The position numbers were made by a program, and so were the translations under genes. A stretch of 34,161 nt of DNA, taken from the NCBI GenBank assembly GCA_013697635.1, contig JACCWM010000043.1, positions 1 through 34,161 of the forward strand. The letters are read 5' to 3'. Below the pieces are notes generated by a model. It did not search any database. It was not told where the DNA came from and worked only from the letters and a program-made list of their open reading frames with translations. Within the stretch, counting starts at the first letter, position 1; each line of letters opens with the position of its first letter. Below, piece by piece: positions 8,210 through 17,473 of the stretch. The DNA comes from Lujinxingiaceae bacterium. GTDB taxonomy: Bacteria > Myxococcota_A > Bradymonadia > Bradymonadales > Bradymonadaceae.

Positions 8210-8869
8210 ATGGCTCTGACACGAGATCAGTTGGCCCAAGTGGCGGCGCGGGAATTGCGCGATGGCGCCTACGTTAATCTGGGTATCGGCATTCCGACCC
8301 TGGTGGCGAATTACATTCCCGAGGGCATGGAGGTCGTCTTGCAAAGCGAGAATGGCTTGCTGGGCATCGGGCCGTTTCCGCTCGAAGGTGAAGAAGACCC
8401 TGACCTGATCAATGCCGGCAAGCAGACGATCACGACGCTTCCCGGTTCGGCCTTTTTCAACAGCGCGGAGAGCTTTGCGATGATTCGCGGCGGCCACGTT
8501 GATTTGACGATTTTGGGGGCGATGCAGGTCAGCGAGCGCGGCGATCTGGCCAACTGGATGATCCCGGGCAAGATGGTCAAGGGCATGGGCGGCGCGATGG
8601 ACCTGGTCTCGGGGGCCAAGCGCGTGGTGGTGTTGATGACGCACGCCTCACGCGACGGCGAGCCGAAGCTGCTCCACGCCTGCGACTTGCCGCTCACGGG
8701 CGTGGCGTGCGTCGACCGGGTGATAACCGATCTGGCGGTCTTTGACGTGGCCGACGACCATCTGGTGCTTCGCGAGATCGTCGAGGGCATGAGCGTCGAG
8801 GAGCTGCGCGGGTTGACCGAGGCGCGCTTCGAGGTCGCCGAGGATTTGAAGACGATCAGTTTTGGGTAA
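8210..8869 (+). CDS. scoB: 3-oxoacid CoA-transferase, subunit B
   Basis: This is the beta subunit (219 residues) of the same heteromeric CoA-transferase. The catalytic glutamate that forms the glutamyl-CoA thioester is Glu47 in QSENGLLG. Other family features are [15 protein letters not shown] (about 23-37), the segment [13 protein letters not shown], and [18 protein letters not shown]. Length is normal for the family. GAGGA at about 8198 precedes the ATG at 8210. It functions only with subunit A encoded just upstream. A hairpin lies 26 bases after the stop. Confidence 0.94.
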   Translation: MALTRDQLAQVAARELRDGAYVNLGIGIPTLVANYIPEGMEVVLQSENGLLGIGPFPLEGEEDPDLINAGKQTITTLPGSAFFNSAESFAMIRGGHVDLTILGAMQVSERGDLANWMIPGKMVKGMGGAMDLVSGAKRVVVLMTHASRDGEPKLLHACDLPLTGVACVDRVITDLAVFDVADDHLVLREIVEGMSVEELRGLTEARFEVAEDLKTISFG

Positions 8870-8895
8870 GAAGGCCCGTAGTCTTTGCAGCGACA

Positions 8896-8921
8896 CCTCC
8901 CCTTGCCTTCGGGTGGGGAGG
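8896..8921 (+). terminator. Hairpin between CoA-transferase and exoribonuclease genes
   Basis: The 7-bp arms CCTCCCC (8896-8902) and GGGGAGG (8915-8921) enclose a 12-base loop. It lies just after the subunit B stop and just before the exoribonuclease start. There is no strong T-run after it (only TCATTT), so intrinsic termination would be weak; it may instead be an mRNA-stabilising hairpin or an interspersed palindromic unit. Confidence 0.35.
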
Positions 8922-8944
8922 GTCATTTAGAGAAAGTTCACTTC

Positions 8945-11020
8945 ATGGAAATGGAAACAGGGACAATCGTCGAGTTTAGCGCGGGTGGCACCTACCGTCT
9001 GGGTATGGTCGCCGGCGAGCTCGGTAAGAAGAAGCTCATTGTGTGGACCGAGCATGGCGACGAGATGCGCCCGGAGCGCGGTGATATCACGCTGGTGATG
9101 GGCAAGAAGCGCGCGGACAATCCGGCCGCAGTGGCCGAGGCGTTGCGGGAGTTGCGTGCGCAGATTGCGGTCTATGGCGAGGAGATCGACTTAGAGGTGC
9201 TCTGGGAGATCGTCGGCGAGATGGGTGAGCCCTTGACGGCCGCCCAGATTGCCGAGCTGATGTTTACGACGAGCGAGTATGCGGCGGTGCTGGCGATATT
9301 GGGCGCGCTTCGCGCGGACAGCGTCTATTTCAAGAGCAAGCGCGACAGCTTTGAGGCGCGGCCACGCGCGCAGGTCGAGACACAGCTTGCCCAGCGCGCG
9401 GCAGAGGGAAAAAAAGCCAGGGAACGCAATGATTTCAGTGAGGCCGTGGCGGCCTTGCTGGCGGCCGAGGCCGAGCAGCGCAAAGTCTTGGCGCTCGAGC
9501 ACGGGCAAAACGATGCGTTTCGAAACTATCTGATCTTGATCAAGGACTATGCCGTCTACGGCGACGAACTCGAGCGCCACAAGTTGGCCGAGGAGCTGCT
9601 CGATGAGCTCGAGGCGAGCGTGGGCCGCAAGTTTCGAAGCCGTGGCCAGCAGCGCGCCTTCGATTTGCTGGTCGATCTGGGGATCTGGGGCGAGCACGAG
9701 AATTTGTGGCTGTACCGCTTCGGTATTTCGCCCCAGGCGTCCAAGGCCGTGCTCGAGGCGGCCCAGGCGTTGGCCGCTGAGCCGTGGGTGCCGGAGCCGG
9801 GGCGCCGCGATTTGAGTGCGCTTTATTGTGTGACGATCGACGACGCGGAGACGCGCGACATCGACGATGCGCTCTCGTGTGAGCCGCTGATCGATGGGGG
9901 CTGGAAGGTGGGCATCCACATCGCCGATCCGGGCGCGCGTGTCGCGGTGGGCAGCCTGCTCGACGAGGAGGCGCGAAGCCGGGGTACGAGCATTTATCTG
10001 CCAACCGGGCCGATCCCGATGTTTCCCAACGCCTTGAGCGAGGCGGCGATGAGCTTGGTCGCCGGGGAGCTGCGCCCGGCGTTGAGCATCGTGGTGACCT
10101 TTGATGCGAATTTCGAGATCGTCGAGCGCGAAATTTTTAGCTCGACGGTGTGCGTCGACCAGCGCCTGACCTACGACGAAGTCGATCGGATGCTCGCAGG
10201 CGAGGAGCGCGGGCGAGTGGCCAACCTGTTGCAAAACCTCAACTATGTCGGCGAGGAATGCATGAGTCAGCGCGACCAGAACGGGGCGCTGAGCATCAAT
10301 TTGCCCGAGGTCAAGGTGCGCGTCGACATGAGCGAGGAGCAGCCGCGGGTGAACTGCGCGCTGCTCGATCAGGAGAGCTCAGCGCGGCTATTGGTCAGCG
10401 AGATGATGATTTTGTGCAACCATGTGTTGGCCGACTTCTGTGACAAGAACAACATCCCGACGCTGTATCGCTGCCAGGACTCGCCGGATAGCGAGTTGCT
10501 CGACGAGGAGACGCTGGCCTTGCCGGAGGGGCTGGTGCGCGAATTCGCGATGCTTCGCAAGATGAAGCGTGGTGACGTGACGACGCAACCCTCGCCGCAT
10601 TTTGGCCTGGGTCTGTCGAAGTACGTGCAGGCCTCGAGCCCGATTCGCCGCTATGGCGATCTGGTATGCCAGCGCCAGATCAAGGCGTTTTTGGCCGGCG
10701 AGGCCTTGCCCTACGACGCCGAGGGTATTTTGGGTTTGCTGGCGGGCGTGGACGGCTCGGCGCGCGAGGGCAGCCGGGCCGAGCGCGAGACCAACCGCTA
10801 CTGGCTGATCTACCATTTGGCGATGCACAAAGAGCCGCTCGAGGCGGTGGTCGTCGAGCTCAAAGATGCTCAAGGCACGCGGGCCTCTGTTTTTGTAAAC
10901 CAGTGTGCTTATAAAACTAATTGTAGTCTTAAAAGGCAAGTGCCACTCGGCGCCACCATTGAGGTGGTCGTCGATCGAGCCGACCCCCGAAAAGACATTC
11001 TTATCTTGCGCGAAGCGTAG
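8945..11020 (+). CDS. RNB-family exoribonuclease (RNase II/R-like)
   Basis: This 691-residue protein is a predicted 3'-to-5' exoribonuclease. The N-terminus (about 1-48) resembles the small SH3-like domain seen in cyanobacterial and plastid RNB enzymes. A helical middle region follows, then the RNB catalytic domain from about residue 280. The metal-binding Asp cluster is complete at Asp299, Asp305, Asp307 and Asp308 in TIDDAETRDIDDA, with the same 6-2-1 spacing as RNase II. The substrate-binding segment HFGLGLSKYVQASSPIRRY is present. Only a short S1-like tail of about 60 residues follows. I chose the ATG at 8945; the frame is open to 8885, but that extension is encoded across the intergenic hairpin. 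A cluster of AT-rich codons lies near the 3' end (10889-10937). Confidence 0.9.
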   Translation: MEMETGTIVEFSAGGTYRLGMVAGELGKKKLIVWTEHGDEMRPERGDITLVMGKKRADNPAAVAEALRELRAQIAVYGEEIDLEVLWEIVGEMGEPLTAAQIAELMFTTSEYAAVLAILGALRADSVYFKSKRDSFEARPRAQVETQLAQRAAEGKKARERNDFSEAVAALLAAEAEQRKVLALEHGQNDAFRNYLILIKDYAVYGDELERHKLAEELLDELEASVGRKFRSRGQQRAFDLLVDLGIWGEHENLWLYRFGISPQASKAVLEAAQALAAEPWVPEPGRRDLSALYCVTIDDAETRDIDDALSCEPLIDGGWKVGIHIADPGARVAVGSLLDEEARSRGTSIYLPTGPIPMFPNALSEAAMSLVAGELRPALSIVVTFDANFEIVEREIFSSTVCVDQRLTYDEVDRMLAGEERGRVANLLQNLNYVGEECMSQRDQNGALSINLPEVKVRVDMSEEQPRVNCALLDQESSARLLVSEMMILCNHVLADFCDKNNIPTLYRCQDSPDSELLDEETLALPEGLVREFAMLRKMKRGDVTTQPSPHFGLGLSKYVQASSPIRRYGDLVCQRQIKAFLAGEALPYDAEGILGLLAGVDGSAREGSRAERETNRYWLIYHLAMHKEPLEAVVVELKDAQGTRASVFVNQCAYKTNCSLKRQVPLGATIEVVVDRADPRKDILILREA

Positions 11021-11278
11021 GCGGGCGTTTGGAGCTTGGCAACGAGGTCATCCAACAGCCAGTTCGAAGGCTGGGTGGTCGATCGTCGCCGCGGACATAA
11101 ATACATACTGGCGGCTTCGGGGAGCGCTTAGCCAGGCTGCGTTTTGGGCCGGCGGGCGAGAAGTTGGGAGAAATCAATTCTTTGTGCGTGAAAATGAGAC
11201 CTCGAGGCGTTAAGCTAGCTCGCAGACACTCCCGTGGTTTGGAACGCTGGTTTTTCCCAAGCAGTTTTCATAGAAGCT
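11021..11278. other. 258-base gap between exoribonuclease and kinase genes
   Basis: I see no gene, clear promoter or terminator here. The only structure is a short inverted repeat (CAGCC, eight-base loop AGTTCGAA, GGCTG at 11056-11073). It resembles a tRNA T-arm, but no acceptor, D or anticodon arms fit around it. An AT-rich patch (ACATAAATACATACT, about 11095-11109) could belong to a promoter for the kinase gene, but I cannot pair it with a -35 box. Confidence 0.4.
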
Positions 11279-14200
11279 ATGTCCGAGATCTTTGAGGGTA
11301 CCATCGTTGCGGGACGCTTCGTAGTTGCCGAGCGCATTGGCGAGGGCGGCATGGGCGCGGTCTACCGGGCCTTGCAGACCTCGCTCGATCGTGAAGTCGC
11401 GCTCAAGGTCTTGCACTCGCAGCAAGCGTTTACCGCGCGTGCGCGCCGGCGTTTTGGCCGCGAAGCGCGCGCCGTTGCCCGGCTCAACCACCCGCATATC
11501 GCCAGCGTGTTCGATTTTGGCACGGACAACGACGACCAGACGTTGTGGTTGGCCATGGAGCTTGTGGCCGGGCGAAGCTTGGGCGGGCTCAAGCGCGAAC
11601 CCCTCGACATCTTGCGCATCATCTCGCTTGCCGATCAGATCCTGAGCGCGCTTGCCGCGGCGCATGCGCGTGGAATCATCCACCGCGATCTCAAGCCCAG
11701 CAACATCTTGCTCACGCGTGACGACGAAGGCCGCGAGGTGATCAAGCTCGTCGATTTCGGGCTTGCGGCCACCCAGGACGGCGAGCTGGATTTGGACAAT
11801 GCGCCGGGCGGTCTCGGAGACGAGCAAAGCGAGGTGACGAGCGCGCGCGTGATCATGGGTACGCCGCGCTACATGGCGCCGGAGCTGTTTCGCCGCCACC
11901 CGATCGATCCGCGCGTCGATCTCTATGCGCTGGGCATCATCCTCTACGAGATCGTTGCGGGCAAAGCCCCCTATCCGGGCGACGATCCGCGCGAGATCAT
12001 GCGCGGCCATCTCAAGGAGCCGATCCCGCAGCTTCGGGCACGCGAGGGCGATGTGCCTCCCGAGCTCGAGCGTTGCATTTACAAGCTGTTGGCCAAGGAA
12101 GCCTCGGAGCGCTATCAGACCGCGGCCGAGGTGCGCGAGGGTTTGCAAGCGATCATCAGCGAGTTCAGCTACGTGCCCTGGATGGTGGGCGGGCCGCGCA
12201 TCGACGGGGAGTGGGGCTCGATGAGCCGTCTGGGCAACCTCTCGGCGCCGGGCTTCTTGAGCGGTCGTGGCGGCCAGACGGTGCCTCCTTCGCTGGCCAT
12301 GGGCAGCGTCTCGAAGATGGGCGGCGGCTCGGCGCCGGCACCGCTGGTCGGTCGCGAGGTAGAGCGGCGCACGATCGAGAAGCACATTCGTGCCACGATC
12401 GCCATTGGCCATGGCAGCATCGTTTTTATTGAAGGTGAGGCCGGCGTGGGTAAGAGCCGGCTGCTCGACTGGATCCGCGTTCGCGTCGAGGAAGCCGGCG
12501 TGATGAAGGTCGCCCAGGGCACCTATTCTCGCAACGTCAGCGGTTTTCAGGGCATTCGCGCGATCCTCGAGGAGGTGCTCGGCGCGCGCGACTCGACCTA
12601 TGAGGACATGCCCTATCTGGTGGAGTCTCGGCTTCGCAAATGGAATTTTTCGCCCGATGAGATCGAGCTTTGCATCAAGTTGATGCAGCCTGGCGGCGAT
12701 GCGGCGATTTTTGAGTCCACGGGGCCGGCCAGTGAGCGCCGACTCTCCGGCCAGGAGCGCGCCTTTGCCGTGGTTGAGCGCGTGCTGCGCCAGGTCTCGC
12801 AGGCCAAGCCCTGGCTTTTGATCCTCGAGGACGTGCACTGCGCCGGGGAGACGACTCTATCGTTTTTGCAGCATCTGGCCGTGGGCATGCACCTCGATCC
12901 GATGGCGATGATGCTCGTGGCCACGGTGCGCACTGAGGAGCTAGGCGAGGTGCCCGAGATGCGCTATGCGCTCGAGCGGCTGGCCCGCTTTGGCTCGGAG
13001 AATTTCGCGCGCCTTCGCCTGGATCGCCTCAGCGTCGATGAGGCGACCAATCTGGTGCTCAAGCTTGCGCCTTTGGACAAGGCATTGGCCACGCGCATCG
13101 CGGTGCGTTCGGCGGGCAATCCTTTGCACGTGGCCCAGATCCTGCGCTACCTGCAGGAGAGCACCAAGCTGGTCTACAACAACGGTCAGTGGCAGTTGAC
13201 CGAGGGCGTCGACATTGCCACCGAGATCCCCGACGAGCTCGGCGAGCTGATGCGCTTTCGCATCCGTCAGGTGGCCAGTCGCCACAGCGATGCCCCGGCG
13301 ATGATGGCGATCCTCGAGCGCGCGGCGATTTTGGGCCAGCGCTTCGATTACCGCCTGCTTCGCCACTTCGTCGGCGTCGAAAGCGGCAGCCCCTGGCGCG
13401 CCACGCTCGACACCAGCCTGGAGAGTTTGGTCAAGGAGGGCTTCTTGCGTGAGGTCGGGCAGAGCGGCGAGGATATCCTGGAGTTCGACCACATCGTGAT
13501 GCGCGACGTGTTGTTGCAGAGCCTGGAAGGCCGGCGCAGTTTGATGGGCTTGCACCGCGTCGCCGCTGAGACCAAGACGGCCTTTTATGGCAAGCGCTCG
13601 AGCGAGATCGCCATGCAGATCGTCGAGCATTATAGACGCGCACGTGATCCCTCCGGCGTCTACGCCTTTACGGTCAAGGCGGCGCGCGCCGCGCTCGACG
13701 TCTCGGACTTCAAGACGGCGATGGAGTTGTACCGCAGCGCCAAGAATCTGGTGGATTCGGGAAACATCACCGCTGAGCTGACCGTGCTTGACGATGTCTC
13801 CGGCGTCCTCAAGGGCGAGGAGGTTGCTCTGGAGCTCGCGCATCTGGAGCGCCGTCTGGGCGAGTACGCTTCGGCGCGCCAGCACTACCGGCGCCTGTTG
13901 AGCGACGGCAACAGCCATATCGCGCTGTGGGCCAAGTGGGGCCTTGGCGATGTCGCCAGCCGCCAGGGCGAGCTCGAAGAGGCGCTGGGCTGGTACGAGG
14001 TCGCCCAGCGCGAGGCGGAGGCCTCGCAGACGCCAGCTTCGAGCGAGCATGATACGCAAGTCTACAGCCTGGTCGCGGCGTTTAGCCTGGCGGGTCTGGG
14101 CGGCGTCGAGCACGCTCGCGGTGACTTTGCGATCGCCGAGCGCCGACTCTCCGAGGCCCTGGCGCGCGCGCAGAAGTTGCAGCATCGCACGCTCGAGGCG

Positions 14201-15049
14201 GAGGTCTTGCGCCTGTTGACCGATGTGGTCTGGCGCCTGGGCGATGCGAACAAGGCCGAGGTTTTCTATCGTCGCGCCTCGATCCTCGAGGAGAGCTTTG
14301 GCGACCAGGAGGCCGTGGCCAGCGGGATGTTGCACTCGGCGGAGTTCTTGCGCGAAGCCGGTCAGACCTCGCGCGCGGAGACGCAGGCCCAGCAGGCCCG
14401 AGCGATCTTCGAGGAGTTGGGCAAGCGCCACAACGAGGCGCACTGTTTGCTGACGCTTGGCCACATTGCCTGGTGTCGGGGCGATTTCAAGACGGCGGCC
14501 AACCACTACCGCCAGGCCCATCGCCACTACGAGGCATTTCAGGACAGGCGCGGCATCACGCACTGCAATTTGCACCTGGCGCGCCTGGCGATGAGCGTGC
14601 AGCGGCTCAAGGAGACGCAAACCCTGGTTCAAGAGGCCCTGGAGGGGTTTCGGGCGATGGGCGATCGGCGCGGCGTGGCCCAGGTTCGCATCATTCACGG
14701 GCGCCTCGAGCACGCCGTGGGCCGCCACGAGCAGGCGCGCGAGACCTTCGAGAGCGCGGCCAAGTCGCTCGAGACGCTGGGCGACCGACGAAGCGCGGTT
14801 TGTGCGCGCGCCTTCGAGACGCTGGTGCTCGAGGAGCTTGGCCAGTATGACGTGGTCGACGCGCGTCTCGATGAGATGCTCGCCACGGTGCCGGCATTCG
14901 CACTGGCCGACGAAGGCTTGGCGACGGCTTTTGACAAACTCTGTGGTCTCATCAATCATAGGCGCCCCGATCTCGCCATGCAGCTCGATGAGATTGCAGA
15001 AGAGACCTGGCAGCGCCTGGGACGTCCATCGCGCGTGGCGAGCGTCTGA
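11279..15049 (+). CDS. Ser/Thr protein kinase fused to AAA-type ATPase and TPR repeats
   Basis: This 1256-residue regulator has three parts. A PknB-type kinase domain spans about 11-290, with glycine loop GEGGMG (21-26), Lys43 in ALKVL, catalytic HRDLKPSN (His135-Arg136-Asp137), DFG at 159-161 and APE at 200-202; all key residues are present, so it should be active. An AAA_16-like ATPase starts near residue 360 (PLVGREVERR), with Walker A GEAGVGKS at 386-393 and Walker B LLILEDVH at 513-520. A long TPR-like helical region then runs from about 780 to 1240. The layout resembles PknK-type or MalT-like signalling ATPases, but no DNA-binding C-terminus is visible. I prefer the ATG at 11279 over an in-frame GTG at 11234, because the shorter form starts like other kinases. 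Its stimulus and targets are unknown. Confidence 0.92.
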   Translation: MSEIFEGTIVAGRFVVAERIGEGGMGAVYRALQTSLDREVALKVLHSQQAFTARARRRFGREARAVARLNHPHIASVFDFGTDNDDQTLWLAMELVAGRSLGGLKREPLDILRIISLADQILSALAAAHARGIIHRDLKPSNILLTRDDEGREVIKLVDFGLAATQDGELDLDNAPGGLGDEQSEVTSARVIMGTPRYMAPELFRRHPIDPRVDLYALGIILYEIVAGKAPYPGDDPREIMRGHLKEPIPQLRAREGDVPPELERCIYKLLAKEASERYQTAAEVREGLQAIISEFSYVPWMVGGPRIDGEWGSMSRLGNLSAPGFLSGRGGQTVPPSLAMGSVSKMGGGSAPAPLVGREVERRTIEKHIRATIAIGHGSIVFIEGEAGVGKSRLLDWIRVRVEEAGVMKVAQGTYSRNVSGFQGIRAILEEVLGARDSTYEDMPYLVESRLRKWNFSPDEIELCIKLMQPGGDAAIFESTGPASERRLSGQERAFAVVERVLRQVSQAKPWLLILEDVHCAGETTLSFLQHLAVGMHLDPMAMMLVATVRTEELGEVPEMRYALERLARFGSENFARLRLDRLSVDEATNLVLKLAPLDKALATRIAVRSAGNPLHVAQILRYLQESTKLVYNNGQWQLTEGVDIATEIPDELGELMRFRIRQVASRHSDAPAMMAILERAAILGQRFDYRLLRHFVGVESGSPWRATLDTSLESLVKEGFLREVGQSGEDILEFDHIVMRDVLLQSLEGRRSLMGLHRVAAETKTAFYGKRSSEIAMQIVEHYRRARDPSGVYAFTVKAARAALDVSDFKTAMELYRSAKNLVDSGNITAELTVLDDVSGVLKGEEVALELAHLERRLGEYASARQHYRRLLSDGNSHIALWAKWGLGDVASRQGELEEALGWYEVAQREAEASQTPASSEHDTQVYSLVAAFSLAGLGGVEHARGDFAIAERRLSEALARAQKLQHRTLEAEVLRLLTDVVWRLGDANKAEVFYRRASILEESFGDQEAVASGMLHSAEFLREAGQTSRAETQAQQARAIFEELGKRHNEAHCLLTLGHIAWCRGDFKTAANHYRQAHRHYEAFQDRRGITHCNLHLARLAMSVQRLKETQTLVQEALEGFRAMGDRRGVAQVRIIHGRLEHAVGRHEQARETFESAAKSLETLGDRRSAVCARAFETLVLEELGQYDVVDARLDEMLATVPAFALADEGLATAFDKLCGLINHRRPDLAMQLDEIAEETWQRLGRPSRVASV

Positions 15050-15079
15050 GCGCTTCTCACCTACCCAACGGCAAATCGT

Positions 15080-15892
15080 ATGAAGCAAGATCTGATCGAC
15101 GCACAACTCGTGCCCTATGTGTTGACCACGGGGGCGAACGCGCGCCATCTGCACCTGGAGGTGGACGTCGGCCGACCGATCGAGCTGTTGCGCGTCGAAG
15201 ACGAGCGCAATGCCGAGTTTTGCAAGATCTTGAATCGCGGCAATCAGCTGGCCTTTGGCGGCGCCGACAGCATGGGAATGCCGCTTTGGGTGATGCTCGA
15301 CTGCGCGATTTTGCCCTCTGCGATGATCGGCTACATGTTGCCGCGCGCCTTTGTCAGCGATACGCTGGCCGCTCAGCTCGAGCTTGACGACTATCAAGGT
15401 TACGTCCCGGTTTCGGAATACTGCGCCTGCCCGACCGTTGAAGACAAGTGCGTCAGCGGCTTTTCTCTGCACAGCCACATGAGCGGGCAGGGCATCGCCA
15501 CGCGCACCAAGGCGATGGCCCTGGCGATCTATGGCGCGCGCCATCAGATCGGTGTCACGCAGTTTTACAACCCGGCGATCCGGGTTCATGTGCGCTTTGG
15601 CGCCATGGAGATCACGATTCACCGACCGACCGTGCACACCTATGCCGAGGACAGCTTCGTCTACCGGCTTGATTTGCCGCCCGAGGAGACGTTGCTCAAC
15701 ATGGCGCGTGGAACCGACGTCTTTGGCTTGAGCGAGATCCCCGAAGGGGTGCGCTGGACCTTTGACCCGGACAACGAAGTCAGCCAGGGCCGGCTCGCCG
15801 CGCACCTGCACGAGGGCGGCCGGGCCTGGATCATTGCGCCGGGATGGCGCGCCACCGAAGAGGGCTGCCAGCTCACTTTGGTGCTAGGATGA
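15080..15892 (+). CDS. Unrecognised 270-residue protein, weakly GNAT-like
   Basis: I do not recognise this protein as a named family. It has no signal peptide or membrane segment and is probably cytoplasmic. The middle (about 125-180) has features reminiscent of GNAT acyltransferases: GQGIATRTKAMALAIYGA resembles the acetyl-CoA pyrophosphate loop and helix, and NPAIRVHVRFGAMEI resembles the later GNAT strand-helix signature. Two cysteines sit together in YCACPTVEDKC. It lies 30 bases after the kinase and 10 bases before the radical SAM gene, so the three are likely one operon. The GNAT idea is an inference from short motifs and needs a profile or structure search. Confidence 0.7.
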   Translation: MKQDLIDAQLVPYVLTTGANARHLHLEVDVGRPIELLRVEDERNAEFCKILNRGNQLAFGGADSMGMPLWVMLDCAILPSAMIGYMLPRAFVSDTLAAQLELDDYQGYVPVSEYCACPTVEDKCVSGFSLHSHMSGQGIATRTKAMALAIYGARHQIGVTQFYNPAIRVHVRFGAMEITIHRPTVHTYAEDSFVYRLDLPPEETLLNMARGTDVFGLSEIPEGVRWTFDPDNEVSQGRLAAHLHEGGRAWIIAPGWRATEEGCQLTLVLG

Positions 15893-15902
15893 CCCCAAAA
15901 GC

Positions 15903-17447
15903 ATGAGTAGTTTCGAGCTTAAACAAAAGGTCGAGGCCCTGCTCGACGACGAGATGGGCACGATCTACAAGGACGCGCCGATGCGCGTCGCGTTGGTTTA
16001 TCCATCGCCGTATCGCGTGGGAATGAGCTCGTTGGGCTATCAGACGATCTATCGGCTGCTCAACGCGCGCGAGGACTTCGTCTGCGAGCGCAGCTTTCTG
16101 CCCGACGAGCCCGAGCGGTATCGCAAGTCGAACACGCCGCTTTTTAGCTACGAGTCGCAGACGCCGGTGGGCGACTTCGACGCGGTGGCCTTCTCGATCG
16201 CCTATGAGCTCGAGGTGCTGGGGCTCTTGGAGTGTCTGGAGCTCTCCGGGATTCCGCTTCGCGCAAGCGATCGCGGCGGCCATTGGCCGCTGATCATCGG
16301 TGGCGGGCCACTGACCTTTTCCAATCCGCTGCCGGCTGCGCCCTTTTGTGACGTGATGGTCATGGGCGAGGGCGAGGAGCTGATTCATGTGTTGCTCGAC
16401 TGGTGGAAGGACAGCGGTGACCGCGAGAAGTTCTTGCAGGACGTGGCGCTCTTGCCCGGCGTCTATGTGCCCTCGATCCATGGTGAGGTGCTGCGCCCCA
16501 TAGCCCAGGTGCGCGATGAGAGCTTGCCGGCCTTTAGCCCGATCATCACGGCGAACACCGAATTTGCGAACATGCACCTGGTGGAGAACGCGCGCGGCTG
16601 CCATCGCGGCTGCTCGTTTTGCGTGATGCGGCGCACGACCAACGGCGGAATGCGCACGGTCTCGCCGGAGCGCGTGCTCTCGACGATCCCCGATTACGCC
16701 AAGCGCGTCGGTCTGGTGGGCGCGGCGACGAGCGATCATCCGCAGATCATCGACATTTTGCGCAGCATCGTGGACTCGGGCCGCGAGGTCGGGCTCTCGA
16801 GCCTTCGCGCAGATAGGCTCGACGACGAGTTCGTCGGCCTGCTCGCCCGAAGCGGCGCGCGCACGTTGACCGTGGCCAGCGACGGCTCCAGCCAGCGCAT
16901 GCGAAACATCGCCCAAAAGGGTATCAAGGAGAAGCACCTGCGCCACTGCGCCGAGCTCGTGCGCAACAACGACATGCGCCTGCTCAAGCTGTACATGGTC
17001 TTTGGCTATCCCGAAGAGACGATGGACGACATCGAGGAGATGATCGAATTTGTCGGCGAGCTCAGCTCGATCTGCAAGGTGGCCCTGGGGATGAGTCCGC
17101 TTGTGGCCAAGAAGAACACGCCGCTCGACGGCGTGGCTTTTGAGGAGCACAAGAGCCTGGAGGCCAAGCTCAAGCGCGTCACCCGCGGCCTGGGAAAGCG
17201 CGTGGACATCCGCTCGACCTCGGTGCGCTGGTCGTGGGTCGAGTACGAGCTCGCTCAGGGTGGCTGGGACATGGCCGAGGCCTGCTTGCAGGCTTATCGC
17301 GACGGCGCGAGCTACGCCGCCTGGAAGCGCGCGATCGTCGAGAACCGCAAGAAACCCGCCGAGCTGCGCCGCCCCGTCGACAACAAACTTCGACTGGGTG
17401 CGATGCTGCCTGACGATGTGCTGATCAACAGCGTTGACCCGCGCTAG
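15903..17447 (+). CDS. B12-binding-type radical SAM protein
   Basis: This is a 514-residue radical SAM protein. The [4Fe-4S] cluster motif is Cys233-x3-Cys237-x2-Cys240 in CHRGCSFCVM. The N-terminal half resembles the cobalamin-binding-like domain of TIGR03960-type proteins (VALVYPSPYRVGMSSLGYQT, then FSIAYELEVLGLLECLELSGIP and IIGGGPLTFSNP). The cobalamin-ligating histidine motif is not obvious, so B12 binding is uncertain. Downstream radical SAM features include SLRADRLDDE and YMVFGYPEET. The reaction is unknown; relatives are annotated only by fold. The preceding gene ends 10 bases before the ATG, which suggests translational coupling. The convergent ArsR gene ends 26 bases downstream with no visible terminator between them. 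Confidence 0.88.
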   Translation: MSSFELKQKVEALLDDEMGTIYKDAPMRVALVYPSPYRVGMSSLGYQTIYRLLNAREDFVCERSFLPDEPERYRKSNTPLFSYESQTPVGDFDAVAFSIAYELEVLGLLECLELSGIPLRASDRGGHWPLIIGGGPLTFSNPLPAAPFCDVMVMGEGEELIHVLLDWWKDSGDREKFLQDVALLPGVYVPSIHGEVLRPIAQVRDESLPAFSPIITANTEFANMHLVENARGCHRGCSFCVMRRTTNGGMRTVSPERVLSTIPDYAKRVGLVGAATSDHPQIIDILRSIVDSGREVGLSSLRADRLDDEFVGLLARSGARTLTVASDGSSQRMRNIAQKGIKEKHLRHCAELVRNNDMRLLKLYMVFGYPEETMDDIEEMIEFVGELSSICKVALGMSPLVAKKNTPLDGVAFEEHKSLEAKLKRVTRGLGKRVDIRSTSVRWSWVEYELAQGGWDMAEACLQAYRDGASYAAWKRAIVENRKKPAELRRPVDNKLRLGAMLPDDVLINSVDPR

Positions 17448-17473
17448 CGGCGCTTGCAGTCAAAGCTTCTCAC

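Noticed and set aside
8885-8944. Extended N-terminus of the exoribonuclease from an upstream start at 8885
   Set aside because: The extra 20 residues are read through the hairpin at 8896-8921, and the shorter form from 8945 aligns with the family start.
10893-10915. Possible promoter (TTGTAA ... TATAAA) inside the exoribonuclease gene
   Set aside because: The spacing between the boxes is about 11 bases, too short for a sigma70 promoter.
11056-11073. T-arm-like hairpin CAGCC-AGTTCGAA-GGCTG
   Set aside because: No acceptor stem, D arm or anticodon arm can be fitted around it and the loop is eight bases, so it is not a tRNA.
11210-12838. Minus-strand frame of 542 codons opposite the kinase domain
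   Set aside because: The plus strand has complete kinase motifs and a Walker A motif; this is an antisense shadow.
12941-15811. Long open reading frame (956 codons) on the minus strand, opposite the kinase and the next gene
   Set aside because: It crosses two well-supported plus-strand genes and has no recognisable domain; its length follows from the strong GC-third-position bias, which removes stops in the antisense frame.
15873-17150. Minus-strand frame of 425 codons opposite the radical SAM gene
   Set aside because: The radical SAM cysteine motif lies on the other strand and the antisense translation is low-complexity.
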